From: Paraburkholderia rhizosphaerae
GTDB lineage: Bacteria > Pseudomonadota > Gammaproteobacteria > Burkholderiales > Burkholderiaceae
Reading direction: 5' to 3'
Assembly: GCF_004366595.1 (NCBI RefSeq)
Contig: NZ_SORE01000011.1
Span: 1-64,000 of the forward strand
DNA: 64,000 bases
The notes under the pieces were generated by a model that was given only the letters and a program-made list of their open reading frames with translations, made no database searches and was not told the DNA's origin. A program made the position numbers and the translations under genes. How positions within the stretch are numbered: position 1 is the stretch's first letter; each line of letters starts with the position of its first letter. Of the stretch, positions 25,015 through 33,057 are shown piece after piece.

Positions 25015-25545
25015 ATGTTTGGCCTTTACCCCGCGGGTCCCAGCTGGATCCGCCATTTCAATGGATCAACGCAGGCGCGCGAGCTGCAGCAACTGCTCGT
25101 GAAGCACGCGGGCTTCACCGCCGGTATCTTCCATCAACCGTTCGGCCCCGACCGTGGTGCTGTCGTCGCGCAGAAGGGCAGCTTTCTGGTTCTCGGCTCG
25201 GACATTGACGCCGGCAACCCGGAACTGGCCGTCGTGCCGGACGTGCAGACGCAGAACCTGCTGTGGTCCTTCAACACCGGTTATGCGAACCAGTGGTCTG
25301 ATCGCGAGCTACGTGCTCTGACCGGCTGTACCGGCTGGGATGCGTTGCTCAGGCAGGTGACGGCAGAGTTCGGTGCAATCTGTACGTTCGTTGAACGGGC
25401 TCTGGACGGATCGCTGGTGCCGCCGGCACCGCAACCTGACCCGCTGCTCAGCAGGATGCTTGCTGACGATGACGACGCCCCCTGGCTGCCGTCGGATTAT
25501 CTGTTTGACTCGCCGATGCCGGAGGCACCGTCATGCGTCCGCTGA
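25015..25545 (+). CDS. Unknown protein between sbcD and sbcC
   Basis: A 176-residue soluble protein with GGAG 7 bases before the ATG at 25015. It is rich in Trp, Phe and Pro (FGLYPAGPSWIRHFNGST; NLLWSFNTGYANQWSDRELR). The C terminus is acidic and Pro-rich (DDDDAPWLPSDYLFDSP). I recognise no domain. Its stop overlaps the sbcC start by 13 bases, which implies coupled translation and perhaps a function with the SbcCD pair. A hairpin with stretches GGCGG / CCGCC plus TTTTT (about 24959-25000) precedes it, as for the other genes of this array. Confidence 0.8.
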   Translation: MFGLYPAGPSWIRHFNGSTQARELQQLLVKHAGFTAGIFHQPFGPDRGAVVAQKGSFLVLGSDIDAGNPELAVVPDVQTQNLLWSFNTGYANQWSDRELRALTGCTGWDALLRQVTAEFGAICTFVERALDGSLVPPAPQPDPLLSRMLADDDDAPWLPSDYLFDSPMPEAPSCVR

Positions 25546-27854
25546 AACTGACCCTCGAAGGCTTTTATGGCGTTCGTGACGGGATGAAGCGCGACAGCGT
25601 GACGCTCGATCTCGAATCGCTGCCAGGCGGCCTGATTGCGCTGACCGGCCCGAACGGCGCCGGCAAGTCGACAGTCATGGACAACATGCATCCGTACCGG
25701 ATCATGCCGTCGCGTGCGGCGAAGCTCTCGGTCGACGCCTTCTCGTACTGGGACCACATCTGTGGCGTCCAGGCGATGAAGGAGCTCGAGTGGGAGCACG
25801 GCGGTACACGCTACCGCTCGTCCTTCGCGTTCCGCAAGCCCGGCAAGACAGGGAAGGCGGAATACTTTCTTCTGTATCGCACGGCGGACGGCACGTGGCA
25901 GCCGGTTGTGCTGCCTGACGGCACGGTGGCCGACGGCAAGGCTGAGACTTACGACCATTGCATCGAGACGATCTGCGGCACGCTCGAGACGTTTTTTACC
26001 AGCGTGTTTTCCGCGCAGAACCGGCGTCCGCTCGCGTCCTACGGTGCGAGCGAGATCAAGGGCCTGCTCGCGGAACTGCTCAAGATCGATCACCTGCGTT
26101 CGCTGTCGGTGAAAGCGGGCGACGTTGCAAAGGTGCTAAGTCGCGCGCTCGACGCCGTGCATCAGCAGCTGGTTGCATTCGGCGGCAAGCGCGAGCGTCT
26201 ATCGCAAACCGTGCGGGCGATCGCCGCAGATGACGAAGCGCTTGCCGCGACCCGCAAGGATCGCGACGCGCGGCAGTCGGATGCAGCAAATCTGATGCAG
26301 CAGCGTGCGACGCTCGCCGCGAAGCAGGCGGATAACGCCAGTACCCTCGCGCGTGTGCGGGACCTCACGGGCCGGCGCAACGAGCTCAACGCGGCGCTGC
26401 AGGCGAACGCCAGCGATGCGAAGTCGTTTGACCAGCGTGTTGCACAGCGGCGCAGAACGTTGAACGAGACCGTCTCGAAGCATGAGGCGACGCTCGGTCA
26501 GCGTGACGCGATTCTGGGTGCCGCGGCCGCGCGCGACGATGCGCAGATGCGTATTGGTAGCGCAGAGGCGAAAGTCGAACCGTTGCAGGCCGCGATCGCC
26601 GATCTGGAGCAGAAGCGGTTGACGCTTACCTCGTTGACCTCGGGCCTGAAAGGGCTCGAATCAGACGGGATCTCGAAGGTCACGCTGTTGCGAACGCTGG
26701 ATGCGCAGGCGGCTGTGATCGGACAGGTTCCCTGTTCCGGTCATGAGATGCATGCCACCTGTCCACTGCTGGCGCAGGCACGGGAAGCGGGGGCGAAAGC
26801 CACCGAACACCGTGTGTCGCTGCAGTCGTTGCGGGAGAGTTTTCGCACACAGCGCGCGCAGGCCGACCAGCTGGAGCCGCAGGTATCGCAGCTTGCTGCG
26901 AAGCGGGTCGAACTGAAAGCGGTGAATGACACGCTCGCGAGAGCCCGTCAGGATCTGCAGAAAGCTCTCGACCTGGCCGCCCGCAAGCCGCTGCTCGATG
27001 CGGCCGCCGAAGGACTGGCCGTCGCCCGTAGCGATCTGCAGACACTCGATGCGGAAGAGCACGATGCACGTCAACGCCGGGAGGCGGAGACCGCACGTCT
27101 CACGTTGCAGCTTCAGGAAGTCGATGCCGAACTGGCGCGTCTTGCCGCGGTCGACGTGACCGCGGCGATCGCGGATGTTGACCGTCGACTGACAGCGGCA
27201 CGCGAGGCGGTGACGGCAGCCGACGCGCGGATCGAAGCAGTGATCCGCGCCCAGGCAACGCGACAGGCCGAACGCGATGCGCTCGAAAAGGAGTTATCCG
27301 GTTTCGACGCGACCCAGTCGCGCGCGGACCACATCTCCGATGAGATCGCACGCTGGAAGCTGCTTGCGAAGGGCCTGGGCAACGAAGGCGTCATCGCCCT
27401 GACGATCGACGACGCGGGCCCGGCGCTCACGCAGACGGTGAACGACCTGCTGCTCGCGTGTTACGGCACGCGCTTCACGGTCGAGATCCGCACGCAACGG
27501 GCACTGGCTACCGGCGAAATGCGCGAGGGGTTTGAAATTCTCGTGCACGACGCCGACAACGACAGCACCAAGGCCGTAACGGTGATGTCGGGTGGCCAGA
27601 AAGTCTGGATCAACGAGTGCCTCACGCGCGGTATTGCGCTGTATCTGGCCGGTAACGCGGGCCAGCCGTACCAGACGCTTTTCAGCGATGAATCCGACGG
27701 CCCGCTCGACCCCGAGCGCAAGCTGCAGTTCATGCGGATGAAGCGCGAGGTCCTGAAGCAGGGCGGCTACGAGCGGGAATTCTTTATCTCGCAGACGCCC
27801 GATCTCGTCGCCGAAGCTGACGCCGTGATCGATGTCGAAGCGCTCGCGGTCTGA
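25533..27854 (+). CDS. sbcC: SbcC/Rad50-type SMC-like ATPase
   Basis: A 773-residue ATPase of the SMC/Rad50 type. Walker A GPNGAGKSTVMDN lies near residue 36. Long coiled coils span roughly 190-395 and 440-630. The signature motif MSGGQKVWINECLTRG lies near 688 and Walker B QTLFSDESDGPLD near 720. Between the coils, VPCSGHEMHATCPLLAQA is where a zinc hook is expected; it has C-x8-C spacing (Cys-SGHEMHAT-Cys) instead of CxxC, so hook dimerisation may differ. It is shorter than E. coli SbcC (about 1,050). With SbcD it would process double-strand ends and hairpins. The start overlaps the gene before by 13 bases. Confidence 0.9.
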   Translation: MRPLKLTLEGFYGVRDGMKRDSVTLDLESLPGGLIALTGPNGAGKSTVMDNMHPYRIMPSRAAKLSVDAFSYWDHICGVQAMKELEWEHGGTRYRSSFAFRKPGKTGKAEYFLLYRTADGTWQPVVLPDGTVADGKAETYDHCIETICGTLETFFTSVFSAQNRRPLASYGASEIKGLLAELLKIDHLRSLSVKAGDVAKVLSRALDAVHQQLVAFGGKRERLSQTVRAIAADDEALAATRKDRDARQSDAANLMQQRATLAAKQADNASTLARVRDLTGRRNELNAALQANASDAKSFDQRVAQRRRTLNETVSKHEATLGQRDAILGAAAARDDAQMRIGSAEAKVEPLQAAIADLEQKRLTLTSLTSGLKGLESDGISKVTLLRTLDAQAAVIGQVPCSGHEMHATCPLLAQAREAGAKATEHRVSLQSLRESFRTQRAQADQLEPQVSQLAAKRVELKAVNDTLARARQDLQKALDLAARKPLLDAAAEGLAVARSDLQTLDAEEHDARQRREAETARLTLQLQEVDAELARLAAVDVTAAIADVDRRLTAAREAVTAADARIEAVIRAQATRQAERDALEKELSGFDATQSRADHISDEIARWKLLAKGLGNEGVIALTIDDAGPALTQTVNDLLLACYGTRFTVEIRTQRALATGEMREGFEILVHDADNDSTKAVTVMSGGQKVWINECLTRGIALYLAGNAGQPYQTLFSDESDGPLDPERKLQFMRMKREVLKQGGYEREFFISQTPDLVAEADAVIDVEALAV

Positions 27855-27871
27855 GCGTTCTTAACTTCCAA

Positions 27872-27896
27872 CCCTGTGGGGAATGCCCCCACAGGG
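27872..27896 (+). terminator. Leader hairpin after sbcC
   Basis: A 10-bp perfect stem CCCTGTGGGG / CCCCACAGGG around a 5-base loop, 18 bases after the sbcC stop and about 30 before the next ATG. A T run is only weakly present (CGTTCCCCGTTT). Confidence 0.6.
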
Positions 27897-27926
27897 GCGT
27901 TCCCCGTTTAACCGTTGAGGAATGCC

Positions 27927-28130
27927 ATGGAGAATTTTCTGATGTTGCTGATTGCGGCCGGCGCCAGTTCGTCGCTGTGCGCGTGCTCGAACCAGCCGCA
28001 GGCGCACACGGAACACGCCAGGCCGTCGATCGTGGTTGTCCAGCCGAAAGGCGAGCCGGGGAACTTTGTCCTCTGCCCGGATGGCCGCGTGCTGACGTTT
28101 GCCGTGGGTCACCCGAAAGCCTGCAACTGA
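27927..28130 (+). CDS. Small putative lipoprotein
   Basis: A 67-residue protein: hydrophobic N terminus (MENFLMLLIAAGASSSLCAC) with a lipobox-like L-C-A-C ending at Cys20, then a short hydrophilic domain (HARPSIVVVQPKGEPGNFVL) with a further Cys pair. TTGAGGAATGCC upstream provides the ribosome site. No family recognised. Confidence 0.6.
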   Translation: MENFLMLLIAAGASSSLCACSNQPQAHTEHARPSIVVVQPKGEPGNFVLCPDGRVLTFAVGHPKACN

Positions 28131-28154
28131 CCCGACCACTGGTCGGCCTTTGAA

Positions 28155-28190
28155 GCCCCATTCCTCGCGAGAGGTCTGGGGCATTTTTTT
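28155..28190 (+). terminator. Leader hairpin/terminator before the 28204 gene
   Basis: GCCCCA (28155) pairs with TGGGGC (28177-28182) around an imperfect inner stem (CCTC/GAGG), then eight T. Confidence 0.75.
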
Positions 28191-28203
28191 TGTGGAGGTG
28201 ACT

Positions 28204-28374
28204 GTGAACAGAAGGATCAAGGTCGCAACCGTCATCGGCGCGCTACTGGCCGCGACGCTGCTGCTCATCGAGCGCGGTCCCGCTGATGCCAGTGGCAATG
28301 CGGGTGTTCAGGCGCGTTCCGCGTGCGTGATCCCATCGCCATTTGACCGGCGTATGCGCTATAGCCGCATCTAG
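28204..28374 (+). CDS. Small exported or single-pass protein
   Basis: A 56-residue frame starting at GTG 28204, with GGAGG close upstream. Basic start (NRRIKVA), one hydrophobic helix (TVIGALLAATLLLI) and a hydrophilic tail with one Cys. It follows the same pattern of terminator hairpin, ribosome site and small gene as its neighbours, which is the main support for it. Confidence 0.5.
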   Translation: MNRRIKVATVIGALLAATLLLIERGPADASGNAGVQARSACVIPSPFDRRMRYSRI

Positions 28375-28477
28375 TCAGCAGGCGATATCCGGACCGCACC
28401 GATCGCGCCTGCCCAATCTTCTTTTAATCCCTACGGGAGCACTCCCGTGGGGAGGGTTTCCTGCACAAGGAGCATCA

Positions 28478-28754
28478 ATGTTGAACGACGGATTCCGAAA
28501 AATGCCGCAAAGCGCGGCAGACGACGCGGTTAGCAAGGTCGCATATGAGGACGGGACCAGTCACAGAGCGGCGATATCGACAACGTGCCGATTCGATGGC
28601 GTCCGATTTCGCGGCACGCATAAAGGCGCGAGATCAGGGCATTCCGAACAGCATGCGACATCGCTGCAACGAGATGTCGCGCTGGATGTCGACAGCCTCA
28701 GAGCGGGTCCAGCCGCGAGCGGGCGATCAGTTCCGACTGCAGCTTGCCGCCTGA
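28478..28754 (+). pseudogene. Small gene with apparent frame change
   Basis: A hairpin (about 28432-28458) and AAGGAG precede ATG 28478, whose frame begins plausibly (MLNDGFRKMPQSAADDAV) but then runs through the terminator at 28775-28810. A second frame, open from 28545 to the TGA at 28754, ends properly just before that terminator and encodes a basic helical stretch (MASDFAARIKARDQGIP). The simplest reading is one small gene with a frameshift near 28540; the alternative is that only 28545-28754 (69 residues) is translated. Confidence 0.45.
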
Positions 28755-28774
28755 ACCAGATGTTTGCTGCACCC

Positions 28775-28810
28775 GCCCGCGCGTTCTCCGGAACCGTGGG
28801 CTTTTTTTTC
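28775..28810 (+). terminator. Terminator ending the DNA-maintenance array
   Basis: Two-part stem: GCCC/GGGC outside and GTTC/GAAC around TCCG inside, followed by eight T. Confidence 0.7.
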
Positions 28811-28864
28811 AGGACACTGACGCTTCGTCGATGACCCGGCCGCAGAACACTCTCACGATCGGGC

Positions 28865-29533
28865 TCACCCGAGAAGATCAGGCTGTTTGATTGACGATTT
28901 GCGCGGCGGCAGAGGATATGGTTCAGCGCGCATACCTTCTTCCGGATACAGACTGAGGAACGAACATGCCTCGTCTGTGTTTTTGGACAATAGCCAGTCC
29001 TCATATCCGGCGCGCGGCACGACAACCACTGACCGTTTTTCATCGCCTGGCCGGTGAAACCGCTTCATGAGCGGATGCTCGTTTGAATTGACTGTGAGCA
29101 TCGTGAACGATAGCGCTTTGCCTTCCGGTTCGTCCCACTCGCGCCATAGCCCCGCGATCGCGAACGGCGACCCGTCGGCCATCCCGATCCTCCAACGCAC
29201 CGCCTTACCTGTCTCGTAGTTCGGCTCGAAGAATGATTTGCATGGGATCAGGCACAGTTGCAGGCGTTTCCATGCGCCGCTGAAGCTTCGCTTCTCGCCG
29301 GTCGATTCCGAGCGCGCGTTCATCGTGTCGAAGACCTTCACTCCTGGTGGAATGTGCTTGCGCGGCACGATGCCGAACGTCGCAGGGTCTGTGCTATAGC
29401 CTTCCGGGCCACGACGGAAAATCGGCGCGGCGTAGTCCTTGTATATCTCGGACTTGTAGTCGAAATCTGCGAGCGGAAACAGGTCGAAGTAATCGGCTTC
29501 GTCGCGCGGGTTCGGTTCGTAGCTCGTACACAT
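28865..29533 (-). CDS. SRAP-domain protein (HMCES/YedK-like)
   Basis: A 222-residue protein that would shield abasic sites in single-stranded DNA by a thiazolidine crosslink. The start at 29533 places the catalytic Cys directly after Met (MCTSYEPN), as the reaction requires, and GGAGG lies 7 bases before. Other family features: NARSES near residue 84, the catalytic Glu in LIPCKSFFEPN near 110, and the HPLMKRFH motif near 165. SRAP genes are frequent on plasmids and phages. It lies on the strand opposite to the preceding array and converges on its terminator. Confidence 0.93.
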   Translation of the reverse strand: MCTSYEPNPRDEADYFDLFPLADFDYKSEIYKDYAAPIFRRGPEGYSTDPATFGIVPRKHIPPGVKVFDTMNARSESTGEKRSFSGAWKRLQLCLIPCKSFFEPNYETGKAVRWRIGMADGSPFAIAGLWREWDEPEGKALSFTMLTVNSNEHPLMKRFHRPGDEKRSVVVVPRAGYEDWLLSKNTDEACSFLSLYPEEGMRAEPYPLPPRKSSIKQPDLLG

Positions 29534-29623
29534 GGGGACGCCTCCTTTCCTGCCCATGATAAACGAGCACAGGTGGCATTCCGGCTGTGTGGACGGAACA
29601 GCAAACCCCAAAAGGAGACACAC

Positions 29624-30169
29624 ATGGCTGACCAGTACAAGCCCGGCGAGATCGTCAAGACTTCGGGGATTTATTCGGTCGTGCCCGACGGCACTGACGG
29701 CTCATTCGAGGTCACCTGTGTGGAAGGGGAACACTTCCCGCCGATGCGCAGCGGTAAGGGCGCGCATTATGAGCTGAAGCGCGCTGCCACTCATGCGCAC
29801 AAGCACGGCGAGCTCAAGGGCACCGAAGCGCTAGCGCATGCCAACGGCACGGCGCATGGCGGTTGTGATTCCCTGCCTCGTGCGCCAGTAGTTTGCCCAC
29901 GGGTCGCCACGTCGTGCCTGCTCGCGAGAAGCGGCAGCCGCCATCGAGAACTGGTCACCGCGTTTGATGTCGGCGAGTTCGACCCACGACACGGGCATCG
30001 ACACCGCGAGGCCCGGCCGCGCACGCACGGAGAACGGTGCGACCGTGCTCGCTCCGCGCCCGTTGCGCAGGTAGTCGATGAAAATCTTGCCCACACGGTT
30101 TTTCGGTCCGAGCACGGCGGAGAAGCGGTCCGGTACGACGCGCGCCATGTGCTGCGCGACAGCTTGTGA
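29624..30169 (+). CDS. YjzC-like small protein with antisense C-terminal extension
   Basis: GGAGACACAC precedes ATG 29624. Residues 1-65 (MADQYKPGEIVKTSGIYSVV, EGEHFPPMRSGKGAHYELK) match the small YjzC-like family that usually ends after about 60-75 residues. Here no stop occurs and the frame continues for more than 100 residues of Arg-rich low-quality sequence that is antisense to the ligD 3' end. The real, conserved part is therefore about 29624-29834, and the tail is probably a consequence of a lost stop at a rearrangement or of close convergent packing. Function unknown. Confidence 0.55.
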   Translation: MADQYKPGEIVKTSGIYSVVPDGTDGSFEVTCVEGEHFPPMRSGKGAHYELKRAATHAHKHGELKGTEALAHANGTAHGGCDSLPRAPVVCPRVATSCLLARSGSRHRELVTAFDVGEFDPRHGHRHREARPRTHGERCDRARSAPVAQVVDENLAHTVFRSEHGGEAVRYDARHVLRDSL

Positions 30170-31783
30170 GAACTGCTTCGCTTCGTCCCACGAATGGCGT
30201 CGTGTCAGCGGTACGACGACGTGAAATCCTTTGCCGCCACTGGTCTTGGGAAACGAGCGCAGGCCGAGCTCGTCAAGCACGACTCTCAGTAGCGCCGCCG
30301 CTTCGAGCATTGCCGACCATGGGAGTGCTGGGTCCGGGTCAAGATCGAAGATGATCCGGTCCGGGTGCTCGAGGTCGGGCGCACTCGCATTCCACGTGTG
30401 CAGTTCGATCACGCCCATTTGCGCGAGGCCGACGAGCGCTTCGACGGTGTTTGAGACGAGCAGTGGCGGATGCCGCGGATTCAGTTCCGGCGGCAACTGC
30501 TGGATTCCCGGTATGCGCGCGCGCTCGGAATGCTTCTGAAAGAACAGCTCGCCGCCGATGCCTTCTGGCGCGCGCACGAGCGCGAGCGGCCGGGCACGCA
30601 AGTGGGGCAATGCCCATTCGGCGATCGCATCGTAGTAGCGCACGACGTCCAGCTTCGTAAGTCCGGTCGACGGGTCCATGACGCGGTCGGGGTTGGAGAT
30701 CTTTACGCCGCTCAAAACCGGGGCGCCACGCTTGCGTTTCGCCGGATCGCTGGTTGAATCCGATTGGATGCTGTCAGCGACCTGCACCGCCTCCCGGGTG
30801 ACTGCGCGAGCCGGCTTGTCCTCCCGGATGGCGTGAAACACAGGGTGTCTGATTTCGCCGCCTTTGGTCCATTCGAGGAACGCGACTTCCGCGACGATCT
30901 CTGGCGCAAGCCAGATGAATTCGCGGTCGCTTTCAGGCTGCGGCGGGTTTCGAAACGGTGCCTTGTGTTGGGAAATATCGGCAGCGCGGGCAGCAAATGC
31001 GTTCGTACGTGTCGTTGACAGGGTGGGCCGGACACTTCCGGCGTAACGCAGCGTACCGTCGTCTTCGAACACACCGAGCAGTAGCGCATGGAGGCCGGAT
31101 CGAGCGCCTTTCGCGCGTGAATAGCCGCCCACTACGAATTCCTGCCGCAGATTGCACTTGAGCTTGATCCAGTCATTCGAGCGACCGGAGCGGTAGGGCG
31201 AATCTGCGCGCTTTCCGATGATGCCTTCGAGTTTCATCTTGCACGCGGACGCAAGAAGCGAGCGCGGTTCCTGATCGAAATCCTGAGAGAACCGCACGAG
31301 CGGGCTATCCACTGATTCGAGCAACCGGGACAGCAGTCGACGCCTCTCGCGCAATGGCTGCTCCCTGAGATCGGAATCGCCGATCCACAGGAGGTCGAAT
31401 ACAAACAGGATGATGTTTGCTGTGCTGCGCCGGTCGAACGCATTCTGCAGCGCATTGAAGTCGGGCTGACCGTTAAGGCCCAGCACGACGGCCTCGCCGT
31501 CCATCCATGCGTCGCCCGGCAAAGCTTGCAAGGAGTCGCGCAAACGCGGCAAGCGGTCGGTCCAGTCATGGCCGTTGCGCGTCAGGAGCTGCACGACGTC
31601 GCCGGATTTACGCACCATTACGCGATAGCCGTCGAATTTGATCTCGTATAACCATTCGCCATGCGCTGGCGGCTGGCCGACAAGTGTGGCCAGTTCCGGC
31701 TCGATTGCAGACGGCATTGAGCCCGGTACATCCACCGCGGCCGGATGGCGGCTGCGCGAAGTTGAATGCCAGCGGGTTGCCAT
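29831..31783 (-). CDS. ligD: LigD-type ATP-dependent DNA ligase/polymerase, lacking the phosphoesterase domain
   Basis: A 650-residue protein of bacterial non-homologous end joining. The ligase domain comes first: nucleotidyl motif I EIKFDGYRVM near residue 42 and motif IV region KLEGIIGKRADSPY near 205. The OB fold follows (RYAGSVRPTL, FLEWTKGGEIRHPVF). The Pol domain starts near 360 (SNPDRVMDPSTGLTKLD) with metal site IIFDLDPDPALPW near 500 and TSGGKGFHVVVPL near 540. The N-terminal 3'-phosphoesterase domain, usual in Burkholderia LigD of 850-950 residues, is missing. ATG 31783 (MATRWH) is used; 31807 is possible. No Ku gene lies in the window. The 3' end overlaps the YjzC-like frame. Confidence 0.9.
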   Translation of the reverse strand: MATRWHSTSRSRHPAAVDVPGSMPSAIEPELATLVGQPPAHGEWLYEIKFDGYRVMVRKSGDVVQLLTRNGHDWTDRLPRLRDSLQALPGDAWMDGEAVVLGLNGQPDFNALQNAFDRRSTANIILFVFDLLWIGDSDLREQPLRERRRLLSRLLESVDSPLVRFSQDFDQEPRSLLASACKMKLEGIIGKRADSPYRSGRSNDWIKLKCNLRQEFVVGGYSRAKGARSGLHALLLGVFEDDGTLRYAGSVRPTLSTTRTNAFAARAADISQHKAPFRNPPQPESDREFIWLAPEIVAEVAFLEWTKGGEIRHPVFHAIREDKPARAVTREAVQVADSIQSDSTSDPAKRKRGAPVLSGVKISNPDRVMDPSTGLTKLDVVRYYDAIAEWALPHLRARPLALVRAPEGIGGELFFQKHSERARIPGIQQLPPELNPRHPPLLVSNTVEALVGLAQMGVIELHTWNASAPDLEHPDRIIFDLDPDPALPWSAMLEAAALLRVVLDELGLRSFPKTSGGKGFHVVVPLTRRHSWDEAKQFSQAVAQHMARVVPDRFSAVLGPKNRVGKIFIDYLRNGRGASTVAPFSVRARPGLAVSMPVSWVELADIKRGDQFSMAAAASREQARRGDPWANYWRTRQGITTAMRRAVGMR

Positions 31784-31807
31784 CGGTCTCCTCCGTGCAT
31801 AGCCCAA

Positions 31808-32140
31808 TCCACGGAATGTACCCGATGGCGCCGCCTGGGAGATCAGGTACGCGCAGTGCGCTGTTGCAACGGCCCATCTACGCGCCGATCACATTCGGCA
31901 GAGACCGGCCACAACCTGCCGTTCAGCTAGCGGGGATAGCCGCCGTTTGAACGGCCGCAGTACTCCGGGACCTGACGGACGAGCCACACGCACAATTCGG
32001 CCGAAGCTGCCGCCGGCGCGAGCATTGGTCAACGGCCGCAACGATCAGCTTTGCCGACGTTGGGTGCACGACCCATTCGAACGACAGTCTTGCTAGCGTG
32101 CGGAGGACAGCCGGTGGCCCGGTGCTGAGGTTCCATCGGT
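31808..32140. other. Intergenic region upstream of ligD
   Basis: About 330 bases without a supported gene. No phosphoesterase-domain remnant is readable. The region ends at the inverted repeat of the IS3-family element. Confidence 0.5.
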
Positions 32141-32164
32141 TTTTCGCCTTCCAGAGGCCCTGAG

Positions 32165-33057
32165 TTATGCAGCCGTATGCTTTGTCCGCTGAGCCGCAAG
32201 CCAGACTTGCATAAACTGAGTTGGCGACATGAAGCCAAGCGATGAATGACGACGACTGCGGTTATAAAACACTTCGATGTATTCAAACAAGTCCGCGACG
32301 GCTTCGCGATGCGTGCGATACCTCGTGCCGTGCACCCGCTCGTTCTTCAGGCTATTGAAGAAGCTTTCCGTCGGCGCGTTATCCCAGCAACTGCCTTTGC
32401 GGCTCATCGAGCAGCGCATGCCGTACGAGCTCAGCTTGCGCTGGAATTCGTGGCTCGCGTTGACTGCCTCTGTCCGAGTGATGCAGCACACCGGGCGCGG
32501 GCCGGCGACGGAACCATGCCATCGTCAGCGCGTCGGTTACGAGGTCCGCCGTCATGCGCGGCTTGACGGACCAGCCCACGACCTCCCGGTTAAACAGGTC
32601 CAGCATGACCGCCAGATACAGCCAGCCTTCGTCGGTCCAGATGTACGTGATGTCCGAGGTGAACACCTGATTGGGCTCGGCAGGCGTGAAGTTGCGGTTC
32701 AACACGTTCGGCGCCACCGGCAGCTTGTGCCGGGAATCGGTTGTCACGCGATAACGGCGTTTGTGGCGGGCCCGGATACCGTTGTCGCTCATCAGCCGCT
32801 CCACACGTGCTTTGCTGGCCGGAAAGCCGCGAGAGCGAACCTCTTCGGTCATGCGCGGCGAGCCGTAGGCGCCTTTGACCTCGGCGTGAACCGTCCGAAT
32901 CAACGTGAGCAACTGCGCATCGGTCAGCCGCTGACGCTCGGGCGTGCCGCCGCGCTTCCAGGCGCGATAGCCATTGACGCTTACACAAAGGACCTCGCAC
33001 AGCGCCGACAGCGGATAGTGCCGGCACTGCGTGTCAATCCAGGCGAACTGCACAAGG
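32165..33057 (-). pseudogene. IS3-family transposase orfB (DDE), frameshifted and truncated
   Basis: The first part encodes FAWIDTQCRHYPLSALCEVL, then the HTH_21 region (GSPRMTEEVRSRGFPASKA) and the rve catalytic core with FTSDITYIWTDEGW (first Asp) and VLHHSDRGSQ (second Asp). At about 32458-32463 two bases are missing relative to the expected GSQYASHEF, and the frame switches to a second piece that carries SHEFQRKLSSYGMRCSMS, CWDNAPTESFFNSLK (catalytic Glu) and the YNRSRRHSSLGFMSP end. The 5' end is cut by the IS1111-type element. Confidence 0.88.

Noticed and set aside
28343..28834. Single 163-codon frame covering 28343-28834
   Set aside because: It reads through a clear terminator hairpin and begins before the leader hairpin of the gene; only part of it can be coding.
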